NCBI GenBank assembly: GCA_947396885.1
Contig: OX377204.1
Location: 93,382,728 to 93,446,727, forward strand
Direction: 5' to 3'
Origin: Heligmosomoides polygyrus polygyrus
Taxonomy: Eukaryota; Nematoda; Chromadorea; Rhabditida; Heligmosomidae
DNA: 64,000 nt
Positions 22,231-37,200 of the stretch are shown one piece after another. Within the stretch, counting starts at the first letter, position 1. Every line of letters starts with the position of its first letter. The translations under genes and the position numbers were made by a program. Under the pieces are notes generated by a model, which was not told the origin of the DNA, did no database searches, and saw only the letters and a list, made by a program, of their open reading frames with translations.

Positions 22231-25200
22231 ATGGCTGTAGGACAAAGCGTGGATGTTTCGAAGAAGCTCAAGGTTCGTCTGATTCATTACTTATTCTTAT
22301 TTTCCGTCTTTCTTCCTGCTTCTTACGTAGCTTTCCCCGTGTTTTCCATAAAAGATTAGTTGGATTTAGCTATAGACCCTGATTCTTCATTTGTTTTTGG
22401 TACCGAATATCGCGTTGAGGGGCTTAAAATCAAGTCTGTTCTGACGTAGAACCGTTGAATAGCAGGGAAACGGCACAATTGCAGTTTGGAAAGGGGAGTG
22501 AGTCAAATGCAGAAAGTAACCGTCTTATTCTAACAAAATGCAGCACTATTTTTCCCTCTAGATTGGTTGGGGACGAACCTTAGTTCAGAAAATTATCTTG
22601 GCTATTAGACCGTCGCAAAATTAATCGCCGATACAGACCGCTTACTTCAAACTGTTGTAAGTCAGCTTAGATACAACTTTATTAATCGAAATAAAAACCA
22701 CCAGAATCGACACATTTTTGCCAGCGAACAGGCAATGCTTCTAATACAATCAAGGACGGCACATTCAACTTCGGCCAAATTAGTGAATTGTTTCTGATGC
22801 AAATAGGGATCAAGAGATCGGAAAAAAGGATGGTCAGTGAGGGAAAAGACGGGAGAATACTGTCGGTGAGGGAGAACTTCGATACCTAAATGGGTCAATT
22901 TTCGCGGAGTGATTTCTGAAGTGTGTGACCTTGTGTTGTCCTGCAACAGGAGCGGCCCTCCTCTATTCACCACTGCCGGCCACAGTTTTTGCAACTTCTC
23001 AAACATTTGGTCAAAATCACAGGCAGTTAGACTATGCTCTGACTGCCTGACCAGGTTGCAAAAAGCTGTAATGGATTACACTTTTACAACACTACCGCAA
23101 AGTGAGCATAAGCTTTTTAGGGTTGAGGTCGAGTTCAGGAAGGATGTTGGAGGAGCATCCTTATCTACCCAGACCAATCCCCGCTTCCTGGTTTCGCAAA
23201 GGCCTATTTTTTATCCACAGTTATAATGCGGCTTACAAAAGGCTCATTTTAAAGCGAAGTAGCAGGTTAGAGCGAGTGTTGAAACGTGCCAGACGTTGCT
23301 CATCGGCCAGCTCATGAGGCACCCACTTCGACATCTTCTTCACCTTGCCCATTCTCGCCAAATACCGTGCTATGATGTACGCCAATATCCTCTGCTGACA
23401 TACATGTGCTCGTCTCCGGCTTTGCTTCAACGGTTCTCCTCAAAACTTCATCGCCAAGCGACGACTTACGCCCGCTACCCGATTTTCCTTCGAGATCAAA
23501 TTCGCCAGAAGCGAATTTCTCGAAGCGGAGCCCCACTGCTCGTTCGCAAGTACTGTCTGTCTCAAAAGCGCTGCTAAGGTTACAAGATGCCTCTGCCGCA
23601 GAATGTAATAATTTAAATTCGTAAAGCATGATGACTCGAAAGTCGCGCCGGTTCATGATTTTACGGAGCCTGGAAAAGGGCGGTTAGAAAAATTAGAGCG
23701 ACATCCACATAAGTTTTTTTTACAAGAGCAGGGGAAAAACTGCCGAACGGTATGTGTGGCTTTCCCTGAAACGGAATGGACGCAAAGCGGCTCGGAGTGG
23801 GTCACCATGTGAGGCAGCTCTACTAAACATTTTGTGTTGCACTAAATTGAAGAATTTACACAGCACTGGTGCGGCCGACGTCTGTGGTGAACTGAATTAG
23901 GCTACTTCTGATGTAACTGAACATTTACGCGCTTCCTTAAGAAGGTGATAATCACTAAATGCAAGGCGACCCCCTCCGAACCGCTTGACGAAATGATTTA
24001 GGTTTAAAAAACTTATTTCTTTATACATTCCTCGAAATGGAGATTAATTTTCCGATAGCCTAATACCTTACGCCCATCATTCATCCACATCTGCTAATGA
24101 CGCCTGAAAGCCTTAACACTATGAGGAAATTAGTGGGCCCTCGAGGAACCTTGTGGGAGATGATTATTCAAAACGTCTTTTGATCCTCAATGCTAGGATT
24201 GTACCGTTTAAGTTACCATATCGCATTAGAATAGTCATTTGTTTACTTGTAAATGCACCTAAGATGCTCTTTTATTTTATGCTTTTTGCGTGTGTATAGT
24301 GCTCCCGAGTTTTCAGTAGAAGATTTAGCTGGAAAACTAATCTGCTTAATGTCTCCTTGGGCTTATTATCGCGTTGAGAATCCCTAAATTTAAATTGATT
24401 CCGGGCTCAAATAGGATGCGGGGGACACCCTCTATTCAGTGGTTCTACGTCTTGGTGAGAAGGCATGAGTTGTCCAGTTTCTTGCCCAGGAATGGCTAAT
24501 CTCAGTTCTCTGTAGGGGCAGAACACTATTGCTGCCAAAAAATTCCAGTTGCAAGAAGCAAATAGGGCTGTCCTACATGGTGTCCCCCGTCCCTACTTTC
24601 AACTAAATTTGCGTTTGGTAGAACCTATAAATCCCGAAAAGCGGCCCTGAAACAAAAAAAAAAACCTTTGGAAAAGGAGGACACATAGGAAAGCGAATGA
24701 AACTCACAGGGTTAGTTTCTATTCTAAAAAATTGCACCACTCTATTCTCCCAGTGGGTTTGTGCACTCGTAGTTTAACCTTAGTTTCTGCGACCGTTTTA
24801 GCTTCTTGTGCCGATCACCCACATCACTTAAAATTGACTGAAAGCCATAATACCGTTACGGAACTTACGGGGTTCCGACGAAGTTCAGAGAGGAGATGAT
24901 GGAACAGAACGCCTTCTGAGTGTCAATTCCAGGATTGCATCGCTTAGGTTAATATATCATTGAACATTGAATATTAAACATTTATTGAGCCAAAAGTAGT
25001 ACAAAATAAGTTGAATACAAAAAGCACTGCAAAAGTTGGAATTATTTTATCAATTATTGTACAAAATATTTATTTTATCAATTATTGTACAAAAAGGGAT
25101 ACAAAATTATTTGATCTTAAAATATACTCAAAAAGCGTTCTTTTTGAAGATTTAGAAGAAGAGATCTCTTGCAAATCTTCAAAAAGAACTATTTTTCTGT

Positions 25201-28200
25201 AATATTTTGTGATCACCTAAGAGTTCTCGCTTTTCCAATTTACCTTTCGTTGTTCAGCAAGTAGGAGGCGATGAGATCCTGCCCTACATGGATTGACATT
25301 CTACAAAGCCTGAGTTTAAGGTGCTCAGTGCTGGCTCGAATTGATTTTATACCATTTTCACGTCAATTTGGACACTCCAAACCAAAATAAACAGTTTTCT
25401 AAGCAAACTTGCCGCTTCTGAAATCAAACTGAACATCTTCCAAATCAAAACGAGCGTCTTCCAGGTTAAACTAGAGGACTCTTCCAGAAAGCTGGAATAT
25501 TTCGTTGTCCAGGGAAATTTAGAATGGAAAGTTCTTTGAAACTTTTAAGTTTGCTCGCGCCGTTAAATGAACACACTGTTGCTAATTTCATAAGAACTTT
25601 ATTTTCCTTGAAATTGTATCCTTCTACATTTTATCGAAGAAATGCTGCCTTTTATCCTTATCCCTGAAGCAATGTTCCTGAAGCTTTTTCTAAAGTGCAA
25701 AGAGGCGGAAATTTGTAGTGTATTGGAATAAAAATAAAAGGAATCGTGCCTGCACTTGTCTAGCTTGTTCATCTTTCATTTGGTTTGTAGCATAAACGCT
25801 GTGTACTTGAAAAAGCAAAATAAGGATGTGTTTTCCATAGCTGCATTTGTTGTGCCGTTTATAAACTGTACGCAAACAAAATTTATGCTGCAATCCGAAT
25901 GAAAATCACGACGTTCTGGACGGGTGCAGGGCGCAGTCGCTTCTTCTAGCACAGAGGAACTGTTACGTTTCTGCGCTTGAAAATGATCTTTGAATCATTT
26001 GTTCTGCTTGAAAAATAAAAATTGTACAAAATTTCCAACAGTGTACCTGGTGAATTAGAAAATTCAAACAAGTCTGGTGAATTAACTGGTGAATTAGAAA
26101 ATAAAGCAAGACGTTCTAAATTTTCCTTGGGCAAGAAATTATCCTATCCTTTTCGGAAAGTCTTATGCATAATGTAGAAAAAGCTCGGTTTAATTTGGAA
26201 TACGTTCACTTTGACTGCAAAAGGGTTAAGCCAGCATGGAATAGTGTTCAATTTGATTGAAAAAGCGTCCACTTTGGTTTGAAAATTGTTCAGTTTGACA
26301 TGAAAATGGTACCATATAGAAGATGTTAATGTCCGCGTTCAAATCTTCTACCCGTATTTATTTATTTATTTATTTATTTATTCCACTGCGTCTTAAGAAC
26401 GCGCACTATATGTGTGAACAACAAAAAAGGCCATGCAATTAAAAAGAAAAAGAGAAGCACGGACCAGGCAACAATGGAAGATTGAAACGGCAGCGTTAGA
26501 CATTAAAGCAGGTACTTCAGAAGCCAACCGTTTGGGTTGCGAGAGTCTATATAATATGTTATGCTCTAAAAGTAAGGAGGGCAAGTTAGATGCTAAATGA
26601 AATCCTCGCAGGTAGCCTAGAAAAGCATCGCTTACTTATACTGGTTTCTAGTGATCTATGTAGATCAAGCGAACGATTATGTGTTTCGCCCAATCTGCAG
26701 TTAAGCTAGGAGCAACAGCGAGTACGAATAGAGCTCATAGTAGAAGAAGAACGACTATGATTTTTTAAAATCGTTGGTCCCCTGAGCTTCATGGGTGCAA
26801 ATTCGACTTTGTAATAGTAAAGCTCGACTTGGTCAATCCTTCATTGGCAACGTTTCGGTTTTTAAGCCGTTCTTCAGATCTTCATGACTATGGTTTTGGT
26901 CTTTTAATGCGTCGATGTCTTTATCTATAGCGTCAGATTTCAGGCCGCCATAAAAGCTAAACTCGAAGAGCTCGGAGTGTACGTAGACGATGAACTTCCC
27001 GAGTACATCATGGTGATGATCGCTAATAAAAAGGAGAAGAACCAAATGAAGGACGATCTGAATTTGTTCTTAGGAAAATGCACGAATAAATTCGTGGAAT
27101 GGTTAGTGTCGGTCTCAGATTTCATGCTATTTTAGTTGCTTGTTGAGGGAGTAGTGCACCACGAGTTTTCAGCTTAGAATTGGAAGGTGTAGCAATTAAA
27201 CGGAAAAATTTGATTTTAGGAACTTACATAGGGTCGGAATGAGCTATAAAACTCATTTATAAGGTTCAGGATGGAAGCTTATTGCGATAAAAATGTTAGG
27301 GGTGGAGTTTGCTTCCATGTTTCGGTAATCACCAAAGGGACGTGGTTGTAAGGAATTTCTAGATCTATCCTAGTCGTGTGGAAGGGGGGGGGGGGAAGCA
27401 CATAACAAAAAATGGTGTGACAAATTGACTTGGGATTCACAGAGCAACTTTAGGAGGACAAAACAGGTCCTAAGCTAACGCAAATTGACTCGGAAAGGGG
27501 GGGGGGGTCACCTTCTACTCAGTAGATATTTGCCTTGGTAAGAAGGCAGATGCGTGTCTAATTACATCAGAAATAGCCTAGCTCAGTTCATCGTAGGGGT
27601 AGAACACACCGGAGCTGCTTAAATTTCTAGTTTACTCTAATAGAAGACGTTGTATAAGGCTGCTTACAAGGTCACCCCCTCAGCACTATTTAGCCTAAAC
27701 TTCCCCAACGAGGATAGATCCGAATTTCTTTAGTGCTGAATTGCCCCGATGTCTCCAAAAGTTAGCTTGGTTCTTCTATGCATAGCAGTACCCGTTACGG
27801 CGACTGACATTGTTTCTCCCTTGTCAAAGCTCGATACAAGCTTGAAGCATCCTGCTTGTAGGACTTCAGAGCTTGAAGTATCGGCGCCAAGAAGGCCTCA
27901 GTGCAGTAAACTTGCTAGGCTTCGAAGAAGTGGCAAATGCATCTATATGGGACGTGGACGTTGATATAATCACGGGAGAGCAAAAATGGAACAGAAGTGA
28001 GAGTGTTGACTTTTACTGCTTCCAAATATCTTGCTGTGCCCCCCTCCCCCCTATTGTTCTTCCACGACTCTAAAGGCCGAGGAGAGGTCGATTTTTTTCG
28101 TCCAAACTTCACCCAAGGAGATAATTCGAATTTGAGGTGCTGATCACGAGTGAGTCATCTGTTTTGCGTATTACGCGCTGGAGTACGGTAGGTACAGATG

Positions 28201-31200
28201 ATAAGGTTTTTTAGGTCATAAGCAGCGATTTTGCCCAATTTTCGCCCATGGGGAGATCATTTGGAGTGCAGATCACGAATCTGGCATTCGTTTTGCGAAT
28301 TATGTTGGAGTACGATAGGTTACGGTAGGTACGGGTGACTAAGGTTATGGTCACCGATTTCGCCTAAACATCGTCTGTGGAGGTCGCCTGGGGTGCAGCT
28401 CACATGCAGAACATCAAGTGTCATTGGCAGAAGTTCAAGGCTTTGGCAAAATGCAAGTACATCATGAGCAGCTGCCGTTATCAAGACTACTTAAGCGGAT
28501 TTCTGTGGGGGTGGGGGGAGGGAGAGCAGTTAGCCAAAGTTTGAGTGAAATCAGTAACCATGACCTTAGTCACCCGTACCTATCGTAACCTACCGTACTC
28601 CAGCGTAGTGCGAAAAACGAACGTCAGATTCGTGATCAGCACTCCAAATAGTCCTCCTTGGCGAGGTTTGGGCGAATTCGGTGTTTATAATTTAGACAGG
28701 CCTAGTCACTCGGACCAACTGTAACCTACCGCAATCGGCCAGAATTTCGGAAAACCGTTGTCAAATTCGTGATCAGCGCTTCTACTAACCCCCATAATAC
28801 GAAGTTTGGGAGAGGTTTTTTCGACCTCTCCTCGACGTCTGGAGTCGTGAAAGTACAATGATGACCCAATAATGTTCATGACGGGTTGTAATGATTAATG
28901 AAGGGGGAGGGGGACTAGGCGTATCGTAACAATAGGTGCCCTTTTTACAGGATTACAGGATCCCTGATTGAAGATGTTTCCGCTGATGCACGGCTACAAG
29001 CTCTTAAACCCGTGTTTTTTGTGATGTTTTCACCTACACAAATTTTGAGCATCCAGGGGCCGGATTCATCAACGACCCACAGCAATCCAGCGGAGAAAAT
29101 ACACCTGAAATCCCTGATAGCGCGCGAAATGCTTCACCATACCGCTTGATAAGCCGCGCTATCAAGGATTTCGTATCTGTTTTTTTTCCGTTAAATTGCT
29201 GACCCCAGATTTCAGATAGCTTTATACTATGAATTGTGTTGTTTCATAGAGTGGAATCTAGAAGTTATAGTGCTTCATAGCGTCAGCGAGGTTACTTACA
29301 GCAAAATGGATATTTGGGGCAATGAAGATTTTGCCGTAGAACAAGCAGCAAGAACTGTTTCAGTTTACTTTAACGATTAGTGGCGTGATGGCATAATTTT
29401 TTTTAAATAAATCGATCACTAAGATAGGGGTGTGCAGTGGATTTCTACGAGCGTTCACTCAATTTTAGATGAGCGTCAATATTTCCATTCCTAACGTCTT
29501 AGGGCCAGGACTTGCACGTGTTCTGCCTCCCACATTTCGTTAATAGACCTGATACATATGCTTACACTAAGCACTTTAAGGCTGTTCGATCTATTTGAGA
29601 GGCTCCAAACCGTCGGCAGTAAGACTGAAAGCCATGCGCAAGCTGAAAAGCCCACCAAGGTGAAGATATATACGATTTCCGAAATCTCCATCATTAGCAT
29701 CATTAATAGGATGAGTCCCTAATATCTTATGGTTTTCGATTGTCAAGGAATTCCAGGGAAGTGGCAAGGAACACGTCAAAGAGAAAGATCGGAAGAAGGA
29801 TGTAGAATCTTCACATGCAGGCACTTCGAAGAAGGACGACCGAAAAGGTATGAGATCTTGAATCTAAAATCTGGGAGAATTGCTGCGATGTGCCCTTCAG
29901 AGCCACTCACACTATCAGAAGGCTCAGGTTAAGGTGGAGAGGTCTTTGTGAATAATTGCTGCTATGTCAATTCAATTCAATTCAATTTATCACGGCCACA
30001 AAAAGCAATCGTAAGAAATTCAACTTACTATTAACCACTTCAACATCTTTTCGAAGCATACAGAAAAAGGACAGAACGTGTAACCATAACTCAGAAGCTT
30101 AAAATCAGAAGCTTTCTAGTACTGAAGAATAGCAATCTTTCTAACTCGTTTGAACGATCCAAAAGGTCAGGAGCAGGGCTGATACATATTGCTCTTCAGT
30201 GCGATGTAAAAAGGTGGTAACTTTGCTCAGAGCAAAGGTACTGAAGAAGTTGAGGGCTTCCATGAAAACTTAAGAAATAGAAATTTTTAACGCATGAGCG
30301 GCATAGAACGCGCCATGTGCTCGTCTGATATTTGGCATTTTACCTTCGATTGATTGTTTTTCGTTTGAATGCTTGTTATAATTTTTTCACAAAAAGACCG
30401 TATCGGTAGAGTGGGGCTTCTTTTAAAGTTCGAAACTTAAAAACGCACTACGGCTTGCGAAAAATGCAGGATCTCCTAAAAAATGCAGGTACTATTTGAG
30501 AGGTTCTAACATTGCTGCTAATAAAGCTTTTGAAGATGTTTGAGACTCGTATGAAAGCGCAGGGGAATGAGATTTCTATGACGTGAAAACCGCCAAGATT
30601 GAGCTATGTCCCCACCTGAAACCTTGCATTTCAGACTCGATTGATTGTGCATGGGCTGAATGCTTGTTACAGTCTTGTTATTACGTGGCCAGATTAACCC
30701 GTACTGTGCTTCTTTTAACGCTTTTCGTTGCCCAATAGCTGCAGCTATACCGACTAACCTCTGCATTCAGCTTGAATGTTGCCTCATCACTCCGCAGAAT
30801 CCGTCTTGGAAAATGGGGTTTCTGCTCACATTTAAATTGCGCAATCAATACACTTGCATGTCATGTTTTTCACGTAATTTTCTAGCTTTAAACGTTAAAA
30901 GAAACACAGCACATGTTAACGTAGCGAAGTAGTAGCGAGATTGTAACAAGCATTCAGCCCATGTACAATCAATCGCAAGGTTTCAGGCGGGCATGGCGCA
31001 ATTTTGTCTATTTACCTGCCATAAAAATGTCGTTACCCTGTGCTTTTGCTTTTTATATGAGTCTCAAACGTCTTCATAAACTTCACTAGCAGCACTGTTA
31101 GCATTTCAAGTAGTACCTGCATTTTTCAAAGATACCCTGAATTTTTTGCAAGTCGTAGTGTGTTTTTAAGTTCTAAACTTTAAAAGAAGCAGAAATTAAT

Positions 31201-34200
31201 CGATAGGACCACTTTGTAAAGAAATTATAACAAGTACTCAGATGACTGAAACGTTAAATGATTGGACAACCCTTTTAGACTCTAACACTGATGTGGATGT
31301 CATCTATTTTGACTTCGAGAAAGCCTTTGATAGAGATTATCAGTAGCTACTGAAGCTGACACACGTGGGAATCCATCCTAGAATTGCCAGTTGGATACAA
31401 GCTTTCCGGTGTGGGCGCACATTTCAAGTTCGCGTCAACGGTTCCTACTCTTCCAATCGCGCTGCGCCCAGTGGAGTGCCATAAAGATCTGTGCTTTCGC
31501 CGGTTTTATTCAATATCTTCTCTTACGAAATCGGTTCTGTGCTAGCGCAATGCTCCGTTGGCTGTAAAGTTTTTGCGGATGACATTAAAATTTATTCGGG
31601 CCTAGGCACTAACTCGCACGATAACTTACAATCGGCAATTGACCTCTTGGTCAACTGGTCTAAGGATTGGGATCTACCCATCTCGGTCTCTAACAAGAAA
31701 ACTATCTCAACGGTAGGTCGGAACGGCCCAACTGTTGTATAAGGGCAGAATCGCCTCTCTCTGGGAAACAACAAAACGCAAATATCTCGACTCCAATACA
31801 ACTCTGCGCAGAGTTAGGGACGACAGAAGTTGGGCTGTTGGCGGTGTTAGCCATATGCCTGCACGAGGAGGGCGAGCTCATGTTGGCTGTAAACGGCGAT
31901 TATGGGGATTACGCCGCCCCTCTACGCCACCATCGCTCCGCCTCCAGGCTAGGGCTAACGCCGCAACGGCCCAACTTCCGTCGTCCCTAACTCTACGCAG
32001 AGTAGTATTGGGGTCGAGATATTTGCGTTTTGTTGTTTCCCAGAGAGAGGCGATTCTGCCCATATACAACACTTGGGCCGTTCCGACCTACCGTTGAGAT
32101 AGTATCCTGGTAAGTCTAAGGTGTTGCATTTAGGACGGAGCAATCCTAGGCATGTCTACTCCATTGACGGGGTTCCCTTACAAGCGGTTATTAACATTAA
32201 AGACCTCGGTTTTACACTCGACTCTACCTTTTCCTGTGAGGGTCACTGTAATATTAGGTTGGAAAAAAAGTCTCTTCAGACTTTGAAGCAATTTTTACCC
32301 TTCCCCTTGTAAACGCACTAGCCAATGTTGATTGCTGATTTCGTAATCCTATCACACTTGTCTACCGTTCGCACGCAGACACAGGTTAAGACTCTTCTTG
32401 TAATTCGTTATCCATCCAATCTTCCGAACTCAATGCCAGATCTACCTCATGGCCGTTTTCAGCACGGCATTCTTCAAGAATTCATTAAAGAATCCACAGC
32501 ACGTCAGGCAGCAGACCAAATTAACCACATATATGGCTTGGGATCTACTACTCATCGCGCCTGTTATGAGTGGTTCGGAAAGTCTTTAAAGGGAAATTAT
32601 TCACTGAGGGCAAAGCATGGTCAGGAAGGCCAACTGGATTGGACGACAGTGAACTACACCATCTTCTTCGTACCGATAGTTGGCAGACGACACGTCAGCT
32701 GGCAGAGAAGCTCGAAGTGTCTCATAGGATAGTGGGAATCCATCTGAAGAATCTTGGCTTTCATGGAAATTTGGAGCTTGGATTCCACTGCCCTGTCAGA
32801 CACTCAGAAAGGTCGACGGCTCTCCATCGCTGCTTCTCTTCTGTCCAGATAAGGAAGAAAATCGTTTCTTCCGCGGATTGTGACAGGCGAAGAGTCCTGG
32901 GTTCTGTGTGCCAACTTCCGAGGAAAAGGCAATGGGTACAAAAGGGAGAGAGCCCTAAGTCTGATCTCAAGCCCAATGTTCACGAACGGAAGATTCTCTT
33001 GAGTGTTTAGTGGATATCAGAGGAGTGATTTATCGGCAAACTCTCAGAAGTGGAGAGACACTTACTGCTGTCACATACTGCGGCCAACTCCACAAAGTCG
33101 TCGCAACTCTCCAAGAAAACAGGCCGGAGAAGTCGAAGGTGATGATCCTGCATGACGATGCAAAACCACGTGTTGCAAGACTCACAAGAGAAACAATAAA
33201 GGGGATGGGCTGGGAGGTAATGCCACATCCACCGTATAGCCCTGATCTCGCCCCTACCGACTACCATCTCTTCCGTGCTCTCAAGCAAGAAATTGGAGAG
33301 AAATATTTTGGAACGGATGAAGACCTCAAAAATTGGATTTATCAATGGTTCGACTCCAGAACTGCAGTCTTTTAAGCGAGAGGAATTGGAAAATCACCCA
33401 GTCTTTGGAGAAGTGTAGTAGAACAAAATAGAGTTTATCTCAATTGATTTGACTTTGTAGTTGTGAAGTAATAAATCTTTGAAAAAAATGAAAAGACTTT
33501 TTTTCCAACCTAATACATATATTATAGCCACTAAGGCTGATCGCAGGCTGTTTCTCCTTTTTAAAACCTTGAGCACACAATATCCCAAACTGCTTGTTAA
33601 GGCCTACAAAGTCTTTGTGAGGTCAATTCTAGAATATGGAACAAGTGTTTACAGTCCATACAAGCAGAAGTCGATCTTAAGGTTAGAGAGTACAAAACAG
33701 CTTCACTAGGAAGCTGTTCTTGCGATCATGGGATTCAACTATGATAGTATTCCCAGGAGCTCGCTAAGAAATGAACAGCTAGGTCTTAAATCTCTCAAAT
33801 GGAGAAGGACGCGGAACGACCTGATCCTAATCTATAAAATCATTCACGGTAGAGCTGAGGTGAACTCTAATGGACTGTTTAAAATGAACCCCTCATGCAC
33901 AAGGGGCAACGGGCTTAAGCTAAGTTTCTCGAGACCAAGATCTACGTTGAGGCGACACTTTTTCACATGTCGTGGAGCTATAGAGTTTGGCAAATTAATC
34001 AAAAGAGTCCAGCTTCCCGGGAGTCTTAGTAATTTAAAGAATATCATTAATGATTACTTGCCCGAGTGAACAAGATTCGTGGTCCGCTACTTGGCTTTTA
34101 TTGCTGTTCCGACTGCACCTTTCTAGCTTTTATTGCTGTTCTCTAGTTTTTTTCCTCTTTTAGCTTTTATTGCGGTTCTAGCTTCTCTTCCTAATATTCT

Positions 34201-37200
34201 TTTCCTTTCCTTTCACATTACGTGTTGCGTTGTCATTTTCTTAATTGTATTTCTACATTTGCACATCGTTGTGTTGTTTTGTAAACATGCTCTGGCATGT
34301 AATAAATTTGAAATTTGAAGTATTCAACAATCGAGTGTAAAATTCCAAACATCAGACGAGTGCACGGCGCACTCTATATCGTTCATATGCCAGAAAATTT
34401 CTGTTTTTTTATGCCTTCATATTGTCCCTTAACTTCTTGAGTATCTTTACTCTTAGCAAAGTTATCACTTTTAAACAATGTATGCATTTTTGAGACACCC
34501 TGAATATTGATTCCCTTTCTGCGAAGAAATGCTTCCTGGTCTCTAGTCTTGGTCTTGGATACATGCCGTGATCTACGTGGGCAAGTGGCACTTTAAATTC
34601 ATCAAAATTGGTCGTATTACCATTTTTGTAGTATAAATTTTTTGTTGCAGTGTTTAAGGGTCACCTATTGTAGCTAAAGGGAATTGTAATTGGTTAATTC
34701 CAAAGAATTTATCGACCAAGATTCCGTATCACAAACGAGATCTTCGAAAAAACACTCAACTGGCTTCGCTAATTTCGTTAGAACGTCAGGAATGAACTGC
34801 TTTCAAACTTCATTCTCTAAAAGTACATTGCTTCTTTCCAGGAGCAAATGAAGCTTCCTCTCGCCATGCAGACGCCGAGTCAAAGAAACGCGATGCTGAG
34901 AAGGAGAAGGAGCGAGAGAAGGAAAGAGAGCGTGAAAGAGAAAAGACTCGACAGGCGGAGAAGGCCAAGGAGAAGGAGCATATGGAGCGTGCCAAAGAAG
35001 CGGAGCGGCAGAGGGATGAACGTGTTAAAGAGACTGAACGCCAACGGGAAGAACGGGCTAGGGAAACAGAACGGCAACGCGAAGAGCGTGTCAGGGAATC
35101 GGACCGTCAGGAGAAGCTACGTGAACAGGAAAAGTGAGCTCTTAGCTGTCCAACTTCGACTTTCGATAAGCTTTGGCGTATTGACTTGGGATCGATGTTG
35201 CCTTGTTGAACTGCTAGCCAAGGTTGTTATACATTTTTTAAAACTCGTATTAGTTTCAGCGACCTCGCCTTCGTTAGAACCTGAAAAATGGAGAAACATT
35301 TATGAAGCTGGCCTCCTAAACACCACATTTCATCCTGCGGAGTACTAATCTTAAGGCGACAAGATCCAACATGACAGTTATGAAGGAACGACTGACCTTA
35401 TAGATGTATGTCGAGAAGGTTCACCAATCATCAAAGCTGGACTTGAACGTGGGCGAATGACTTTACCCTGAGTTTACCTCAAGTCCAGCTTCGGATGACT
35501 GGTGGTCCTTCTCCCCTCCCATCTGTAAAGTCAGGCGTTCCTTCATAACTGCAATGTTGGATCTTGTGGCCTCAAGATTAGTACTCTGTGGGATGAAATC
35601 GTGTCTGGGAGGACAGTTCATAAGTGTTTTTCGATTTTTTTTCAGGCTTTGACGAAGGCGAGGTCGACGAAACGTAAACTGCGTTAAATTAATGTGATAA
35701 CAACCTTGGCTACCCGCGCAACAAGGCAGCATCGGTTTGAGCTCTTGAGCTTTTTTCTAAAAATAAATTTTGTGAAGCTGTAGTGCTGGGGTCCATAAGC
35801 ATGTTTATTGAAGGTCGAAGTCTCGGTCGGAGGCCGGTCGAACTCGGGAGACTGCAAGGCCCACACGAAAGGCTAAAGAACGCAGATCACGCTCACGGTC
35901 GAGAACGTGGTCAGAGGACGAGTTTGAGCAGAAGGTCGAGGAACGCAATAAGAAGGTGACTTTGCAGTTTCGAGCTGTTACCTAATGTAGTTTATACTTA
36001 TATTTTCAAATATTTACCTCCTAGGACGTACAGTAGCTACTCCAAATGTCATACTTTTCTGTTCAGGTGGCCTCTTCCGTGATAGCTCAACGAGCTCTTG
36101 CCGCCAGTCCCGAGCCGGTGAAGGTGTCATCACAAGTGCATGTCATGCGGAAGGTCAAGCCGGCGACTAGGTGAGGTTTGCATTGGTTTCGACGGTTCTA
36201 GTCGAGTGTGAGCAGCATTGCGAAAAGGGAACGTGCCAGACAATCAGGCCACATCGAGCGGTTGTTCCATTCAGGGAACGTGTACTGTGGGTTCTCTGAT
36301 TGGCTATGACTGACTGGTGCACTCTCCTCTCCCAATGCTGCTCACTTTCGTGACAAGAGTCGTGTCACTTTTCTATCGCGTTCCAGCGCTGTCAAATTGT
36401 TTTGTTCGGGATTTATATTTATATGTTCCATATTGTATTATATGATCTTCGACATTTTTATGGGTATCATATCATAGAGAAAGGGAATTGGGTGCAAAAC
36501 TTGAGTCCTCGACTGTAGTCGAACCTCTGTCCTCAGTTTTCGAGGCTAAGATGGAATTCGTTGTACAGCAGGTGGCGTTTTCTCTTATTTTCCATGTGTT
36601 ACAAAGTATAGATATTCTTCCGTAACACGGGAATAAATTTTTTCTGGAAACGCTTGGTGATAGACTCCTGCTTATGTAAGGCCCCGTTTATACTTTCGGC
36701 GCCGAGCGACGCGACGGCGTGTAAAGTGGCCAAATTGATCGAACGCGTCGCCCAATCAATATGGCCACTATACGTGGTGTCGCGTCGCTCGGCGTCGAAG
36801 TAACGGGGCCTAAAGCCCCTTTCATACTCGTCCGAGGGGCGGCGGCGGCCGCCGCCGCTTCAGCGGCAGGTGGAGGGGCGGTGTCCGTTCTCGCCGCCTA
36901 GGGGTGGCGGCGGCCGCCGCCAGCGCTAATTGCGTTTGGCGCGCGCGTACGCGCAGCGGTCTCGTCTGTGCCGCCGCTCTCGCTGCCCCTCGTGGCCGCC
37001 GCCCGAAATGGCCCCAGCCATCTCGGGCAGCGGCCCCGGCGGCGGCGCCGCCAGGGGCGTGGCGGGGCGTGGCCGCGGCGACGTCGTCGCTGCCAGTATG
37101 AAAACCCCTCCACCGCCGTGGCCGCCGCTCGGGCACGTCACCGCCGCCGCCTTCCTATGCTAAACCATTGGGCCGCCGCCGCCGCCGCCGCCACGAGTAT

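Larger units (their letters stand above)
31244..34325 (+). pseudogene. 5'-truncated CR1-like retrotransposon, broken by a MITE and a mariner
   Basis: RT segments at 31244-31700 (VDVIYFDFEKAFD, then FADDIKIYSGL at about 31575), a short link at 32104-32253 and the post-RT C-terminal region at 33516-34069 (YKVFVRSILEYGTSVYSP; SLKWRRTRNDL) align in order with the CR1 copy at 55.7-58.5 kb. It has in-frame stops and frameshifts. The 3' end near 34312 carries AATAAATTTGAAATTTG. Inserted in sut-2 intron 4, same strand. Confidence 0.85.

Noticed and set aside
27873..28112. Short frames at the edge of the intron 2 foldback
   Set aside because: They lie in the family H terminus, which recurs elsewhere as a non-coding repeat.
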